The notes beneath the pieces were generated by a model. The model had not been told where the DNA came from and ran no database searches. It saw only the letters and a program-made list of their open reading frames with translations. DNA of 9,641 nt from an uncultured Alphaproteobacteria bacterium (GTDB lineage Bacteria > Pseudomonadota > Alphaproteobacteria > RF32 > CAG-239). A program made the position numbers and the translations under genes. This document shows positions 6,709 to 9,641 of the stretch, piece after piece (position 1 is the stretch's first letter; each line of letters begins with the position of its first letter). Where the stretch lies: contig UQFU01000064.1 in assembly GCA_900540425.1 (NCBI GenBank), forward strand, positions 1 through 9,641. Direction: 5' to 3'.

Positions 6709-7260
6709 ATGAAAAAGACATTAAGCGCGGTATGCATGTTGTTTTTGTTGGCGGCTTGCGGGTTTGAGCCGCTGTATGCCAAAAAACAAAACAGCAATCT
6801 CTGGTATTTCAGCGGCAAGTTTGACAACTCCATTTCGGAAGAAATGGCGCAGATTTCAATAGAGCCGATTGCCGATCGTTTCGGGCAGCAGGTTCGCAAC
6901 CAGCTTTTGGATTTGGTAACGCCGCTGGGAGCGCCGAAAAAGCCGAAATATCGTTTGTATGTAACGCCAAGAGACAAACAAATTACACAGCAGGCTTTGC
7001 GTAAGGATATTACCGCAACCCGCGAACGGGTACGCTATGCAGTACAGTATCGGTTGGAGGCCGGAGGTAAAAAACTATTGAGCGGTAACAGCGTTTCTTT
7101 TGTGAGTTATGATATTCTGGCCAATCCGTATTCAACAACGATGGCACAGAAGAAAACCGAAGAAAACGCCGCCAAAATTATTGCCAATGATATTGCCTTG
7201 CGTTTGGGGGCTTATTTCCACAAGGAAATGTATAATAAGGATTCTTTCGGTGATTTATAA
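6709..7260 (+). CDS. lptE: LPS assembly lipoprotein LptE
   Basis: A 183-residue outer-membrane lipoprotein that plugs the LptD barrel and helps place lipopolysaccharide on the cell surface. The signal peptide ends in the lipobox LLAAC with Cys17 as the acylation site, and the mature protein begins CGFEPLYA, the hallmark of the alphaproteobacterial LptE family. The rest shows the expected mix: a variable strand region, IEPIADRFGQQVRNQL (about 51-66), RYAVQYRL, and a C-terminal helix with AAKIIANDIALRLGAYF. The length is normal. A good AAGGA site supports the ATG at 6709. The gene ends inside the start of holA (11-base overlap), so the two are co-transcribed and translationally coupled. The lptE-holA pairing after leuS is usual in alphaproteobacteria. 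Confidence 0.92.
   Translation: MKKTLSAVCMLFLLAACGFEPLYAKKQNSNLWYFSGKFDNSISEEMAQISIEPIADRFGQQVRNQLLDLVTPLGAPKKPKYRLYVTPRDKQITQQALRKDITATRERVRYAVQYRLEAGGKKLLSGNSVSFVSYDILANPYSTTMAQKKTEENAAKIIANDIALRLGAYFHKEMYNKDSFGDL
7237..7241 (+). promoter_or_regulatory. holA ribosome binding site within lptE
   Basis: AAGGA at 7237-7241 lies eight bases before GTG 7250, inside the last codons of lptE. It is the only good ribosome binding site near the expected HolA N-terminus and decides the GTG start. Confidence 0.7.
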
Positions 7261-8287
7261 ACAGGCTCAAATTGAAAAATATCTGAAAAAAGCCGAACCA
7301 GGGATAAAAGTTTTTTTGATTTACGGCAGTAACGAGGGGTTGCAGGCGGAATATGTCAAAAATCTGACGGCGGCGGTTTGCCCGGATATTTATGATCCGT
7401 TTCAGGTTGTTTATTTTAACGGGGCAGATGTCAATGCCGACAGCAGCATGCTTTTTGCCGAATATGCCAGCCAGTCGCTTTTGGGCGGCCGGCGGGTAAT
7501 TGTGGTTAAAGATGCCGACAATAATCTGACCAAGCATCTTAAGACCATGCTGGAAACGCTGAATTCAGATACGCTGGTGATTGTGTCGGCGGCGAATTTG
7601 AACAAGAAGTCATCATTGGTGGTGTTAGCCGAAGGGCGTGACGATATGGCGTCGGTGGCTTGTTATGAAGACCGTGATGAAGACGTATACGCAACGGTTC
7701 GCGAAAAGTTGGTCGAAAACGGCTATACAATCGGCAGCGAAGCTTTGAAAATTTTGTGTGCGCGGCTGTCGAACGATCGCAAGACGAATCTGGGCGAAAT
7801 TGAGAAGCTGATGACTTTTATGGGCGGCAAAAAGGATATTGCCGTCGGCGATGTGGAGCGTATTGTTTCCGATGCGTCTTCTTCGAGTGCCGATGATGTT
7901 TGCTATTATGCGGCCGGCGGTGACAGCGAAAAAGCCCAAAAAGCGTTTCGTAAGATGATTAATGAAGGCAGCGAACCGATTTCAATTGTTCGCAATCTGA
8001 CATACCATTTTAATAAGCTGTTGACGGTTTTGGGGCATATGGAAACAGGAGAACCGGTCGACAAGGCGGTTTATAAGCTGGTGCCGCGGATTATATTTTA
8101 TCGCGAACCGGCTTTTAAGCGGCAGCTTGGCTTTTGGCGCAAAGACAAACTGCTCGGCGTAACGGAATTGCTTTATAAATGCGAGCGCGATTGTAAGAGT
8201 ACGAATATGCCGGCGGAAGAAATTGTCAGTTATACGATTATGCAGATTTCTTCGGCGGCGGCCAAGCTGCAACGCCGCCCTTATTGA
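7250..8287 (+). CDS. holA: DNA polymerase III subunit delta
   Basis: A 345-residue clamp-loader subunit that opens the beta sliding clamp during DNA replication. The N-terminus has KVFLIYGSNEGL (20-31), the degenerate P-loop region typical of HolA. It is followed by the SLLGGRRVIVVKDAD segment, a middle helical domain (NLGEIEKLMTFMGGKKDIAVGDVERIVSDAS) and the C-terminal collar domain (ISIVRNLTYHFNKLL). I place the start at GTG 7250 (protein MIYKQAQIEKYL). It has a ribosome binding site at 7237-7241, and the length then matches the family (E. coli 343). An ATG in the same frame at 7109 would add 47 residues wholly inside lptE with no family match. It overlaps lptE by 11 bases and is followed by a terminator. 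Confidence 0.93.
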   Translation: MIYKQAQIEKYLKKAEPGIKVFLIYGSNEGLQAEYVKNLTAAVCPDIYDPFQVVYFNGADVNADSSMLFAEYASQSLLGGRRVIVVKDADNNLTKHLKTMLETLNSDTLVIVSAANLNKKSSLVVLAEGRDDMASVACYEDRDEDVYATVREKLVENGYTIGSEALKILCARLSNDRKTNLGEIEKLMTFMGGKKDIAVGDVERIVSDASSSSADDVCYYAAGGDSEKAQKAFRKMINEGSEPISIVRNLTYHFNKLLTVLGHMETGEPVDKAVYKLVPRIIFYREPAFKRQLGFWRKDKLLGVTELLYKCERDCKSTNMPAEEIVSYTIMQISSAAAKLQRRPY

Positions 8288-8288
8288 T

Positions 8289-8328
8289 AAAAAAACGGCT
8301 CTGCCGGTTTGACAGATGCCGCTTTTTT
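8289..8328. terminator. Bidirectional terminator between holA and the DUF378 gene
   Basis: The hairpin has CGGC at 8296-8299 pairing with GCCG at 8318-8321, extended by CTG/CAG across a small internal loop. It is flanked by an A run (8289-8295) and a T run (8323-8328). On the plus strand it ends the holA transcript. On the minus strand the T run after the hairpin can end the convergent DUF378 transcript. Confidence 0.7.
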
Positions 8329-8347
8329 GGAGAAAGAAAGTCGTGGT

Positions 8348-8566
8348 TTAGTTTTTGGCGCTGTGAACAGCGTCACGGAAGGTACACGGAACTCCCCAGA
8401 ACATCAGTACGGCAGAAGCACCGATCAGAATATAAACGATCCGGCTTAAGATACTCATCGGACCAAACAGAAGAGCGACCAAATCCAGGCCGGCAATTCC
8501 GACTAATCCCCAGTTCAGAGCACCGATTATGGTGAGAATCAGGGCGATACGCTGCAGATAAATCAT
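8348..8566 (-). CDS. DUF378 family small membrane protein
   Basis: A 72-residue integral membrane protein with two predicted helices (about 5-25 and 40-58). GALNWGLVGIAGLDLVALLFG (about 15-35) and SRIVYILIGASAV (41-53) are the family signatures of DUF378 (YuzA type). The biochemical role of the family is not known. The length is normal. The ATG at 8566 has a GGAGA ribosome binding site about eight bases upstream. It stands alone between a terminator shared with holA and a divergent promoter region, so it is a single-gene transcript. Confidence 0.88.
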   Translation of the reverse strand: MIYLQRIALILTIIGALNWGLVGIAGLDLVALLFGPMSILSRIVYILIGASAVLMFWGVPCTFRDAVHSAKN

Positions 8567-8587
8567 AAAATATCTCCGTAAAAAAGG

Positions 8588-8615
8588 TTGGTAATTTTTT
8601 CAATTATGATATATA
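8588..8615 (+). promoter_or_regulatory. Possible promoter of the methyltransferase gene
   Basis: TTGGTA at 8588-8593 and TATATA at 8610-8615 are spaced by 16 bases. TATGAT at 8605-8610 is an alternative -10 box. Each call is weak, but the gene needs its own promoter because its upstream neighbour is divergent. Confidence 0.3.
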
Positions 8616-8635
8616 GCTCAAAATAGGCTTTTCAA
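8608..8635 (-). promoter_or_regulatory. Putative promoter of the DUF378 gene
   Basis: On the minus strand, TTGAAA (complement of 8630-8635, 5/6 match) is separated by 16 bases from TATATC (complement of 8608-8613, 4/6 match). It overlaps possible plus-strand boxes for the divergent methyltransferase gene, so the two promoters may interfere with each other. Confidence 0.4.
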
Positions 8636-8647
8636 GAGGAGGAAAGA

Positions 8648-9349
8648 ATGTTCAGCGAAAAATTTTTAAAAGCGGTGGAAATGCTGCAAAAAGATTTTGC
8701 CCTGGAACGTTCGATTGACGAAAAAGCCTGTGTTGACCGGGACGGGAATCCGATACCGTGGTATACTTATCCGGCGATTGAATATCTTTCGCAGTTTGAT
8801 TATTCCGATAAAAAAGTCTTTGAATTTGGGTGCGGTTATTCTTCACCGTTTTGGGCAGAGCGGGCAGCGGAGGTTATCAGTATTGAAGACAACCCGATTT
8901 GGTTCGGGCGATGGCAAAGTGCCTTTGGGAATCCTAATTTGGAAATCCGCCTGCGTGAGGAAGGCGAGATTTACGAAGATGCAATCTTGGAAGACGGTTC
9001 TTTGTATGACGTAATTGCCATTGACGGCAAACGGCGGGCGGAATGCTGCCGGACGGCGGTTTTGAAACTGGCTCCGGGCGGGGTGATTATTTTGGACGAC
9101 AGCGACCGGATTAATACCAGTCAGGAGTACCGGGAAGCGGTGAAGGTTCTGAGAAACGCCGATTTGCTGCAAGTCGATTTTTATGGATTTTGTCCGATGA
9201 ATGCTTATACCAAGTGCACCAGTTTGTTTTTGCGGCGGGATTTTGCCTTTCGGTCAAAGTATGAAGTGCAACCGGTTAACGGTTGGGGAAATTTGTGGTC
9301 GATGAACCGTTCGCGGCGGAAAAAGGCCTACAAGGATTTTGTAAAATAA
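8648..9349 (+). CDS. Class I SAM-dependent methyltransferase, substrate unknown
   Basis: A 233-residue soluble protein with a Rossmann methyltransferase core. Motif I is VFEFGCGYSS at 57-66 (SAM binding) and the acidic ribose-binding residue is Glu80 in SIEDN. YDVIAIDG at 120-127 and GGVIILDDSDR at 144-154 form the later core strands. The sequence style (IDG followed by RxxCC and PGGVIILDDSDR) is like methyltransferases often found among surface-polysaccharide genes, but no sugar genes are visible next to it here. The C-terminus is basic (RSRRKKAYKDFVK) and could contact nucleic acid or membrane; that is inference. AGGAGG at 8637-8642, five bases before the ATG, is the strongest ribosome binding site in the window and fixes the start. 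It ends in a shared terminator and appears to be a single-gene unit. Confidence 0.82.
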   Translation: MFSEKFLKAVEMLQKDFALERSIDEKACVDRDGNPIPWYTYPAIEYLSQFDYSDKKVFEFGCGYSSPFWAERAAEVISIEDNPIWFGRWQSAFGNPNLEIRLREEGEIYEDAILEDGSLYDVIAIDGKRRAECCRTAVLKLAPGGVIILDDSDRINTSQEYREAVKVLRNADLLQVDFYGFCPMNAYTKCTSLFLRRDFAFRSKYEVQPVNGWGNLWSMNRSRRKKAYKDFVK

Positions 9350-9351
9350 AT

Positions 9352-9402
9352 AAAGACCGGAATATTGCGCTGCGGCGAATATTGCGGTCTTTGAGTTTTT
9401 TT
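9352..9402. terminator. Long bidirectional terminator between convergent genes
   Basis: A near-perfect hairpin of about 17 bp. AAAGACCG (9352-9359) pairs with CGGTCTTT (9385-9392), AATATT (9361-9366) pairs with AATATT (9378-9383), and CGC pairs with GCG around a TGCG tetraloop, with one G/G mismatch and one bulged G. A T run (9396-9402) follows on the plus strand and a T-rich stretch on the minus strand, so it can serve both converging genes. Confidence 0.85.
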
Positions 9403-9625
9403 ATTTCCTCGGATATCTATAATTATAGTTATAGGAGGCAGGAGTATTGTTTTGCTTTTCTTCCAGTTTCATACGCCAGATGCCGAGAGGGATAATTGCG
9501 CAGAACGGAATGAAGGCAAGCAACTGGGCATATCCTTCGGTTATGTTATAAATAACCGTCGTGGCAATAATAAGCAAAATTGCCGCAAGCAGGGAACGCC
9601 GATAATAATTTTTTTTCTTTTTCAT
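9401..9625 (-). CDS. Small two-helix membrane protein of unknown function
   Basis: A 74-residue protein I do not recognise. It has a basic N-terminus (MKKKKNYYRR), two hydrophobic segments (about 11-27 and 34-50), a short charged stretch (MKLEEKQ) and a tail rich in Tyr and Asn (SYNYNYRYPRK). By the positive-inside rule both ends should face the cytoplasm. The ATG at 9625 has only a weak AGAG site upstream, and the frame stays open to the window edge at 9641, so a longer protein starting outside the window cannot be excluded. The basic N-terminus and membrane pattern make it a credible gene, and the convergent terminator at its end supports it. Confidence 0.6.
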   Translation of the reverse strand: MKKKKNYYRRSLLAAILLIIATTVIYNITEGYAQLLAFIPFCAIIPLGIWRMKLEEKQNNTPASYNYNYRYPRK

Positions 9626-9641
9626 AAGCTCTAAATTTATA

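Noticed and set aside
7109..7249. Upstream ATG start for holA giving 392 residues
   Set aside because: The extra residues are an out-of-frame reading of lptE (MIFWPIRIQQRWHR), there is no ribosome binding site fitting it, and the length would exceed the family norm.
1..9641. CRISPR arrays, tRNA genes, insertion sequences, phage genes, toxin-antitoxin pairs or a biosynthetic cluster
   Set aside because: None seen on either strand: no spaced repeats, no terminal inverted repeats, no transposase or integrase motifs, and nearly all space is filled by housekeeping or small membrane protein genes.

Overview
The window looks like chromosomal DNA of an uncultured alphaproteobacterium with moderate GC (near 48% by eye). 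The best evidence is the order DUF3576 lipoprotein, leuS, lptE, holA, a core arrangement I associate with alphaproteobacteria, and the hallmark CGFEPLYA start of the mature LptE. I see no rRNA, tRNA, CRISPR array, insertion sequence, phage gene or attachment site. Almost all of the window is protein-coding.

Left part (about 1-3539, minus strand): a three-gene unit read right to left. It starts with rsmB, a 16S rRNA m5C methyltransferase. An ATGA overlap leads to a ketopantoate-reductase-like protein, and after a 62-base gap comes a polytopic membrane protein of the MraY/WecA type. A terminator with a 12-U tract closes the unit at 21-56. The last two proteins keep the architecture of their families but lack key catalytic or cofactor residues, so they look like pseudoenzymes. 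This is the most unusual part of the window.

Middle part (3540-8328, plus strand): an intergenic region of 165 bases, probably with divergent promoters, separates rsmB from a DUF3576 lipoprotein gene. Next comes leuS, whose ribosome binding site lies in the end of the lipoprotein gene. The leuS protein looks more like clostridial, spirochaetal or other non-proteobacterial LeuRS than the usual alphaproteobacterial form, so it may be an in-place replacement by transfer. A perfect 10-bp terminator follows leuS. Then come lptE (outer-membrane LPS assembly) and holA (DNA polymerase III delta). These two overlap by 11 bases, with holA starting at a GTG.

Right part (8296-9641): a bidirectional terminator separates holA from a convergent DUF378 small membrane protein gene. 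A divergent promoter region of 81 bases leads to a plus-strand orphan SAM-dependent methyltransferase gene. A long bidirectional terminator hairpin separates that gene from a convergent small two-helix membrane protein of unknown function near the window edge.

No defence system, biosynthetic cluster or mobile element is visible. The candidates for novelty are the two adjacent pseudoenzyme-like genes linked to rsmB and the unusual leuS. All family calls come from reading motifs by eye, without database searches.
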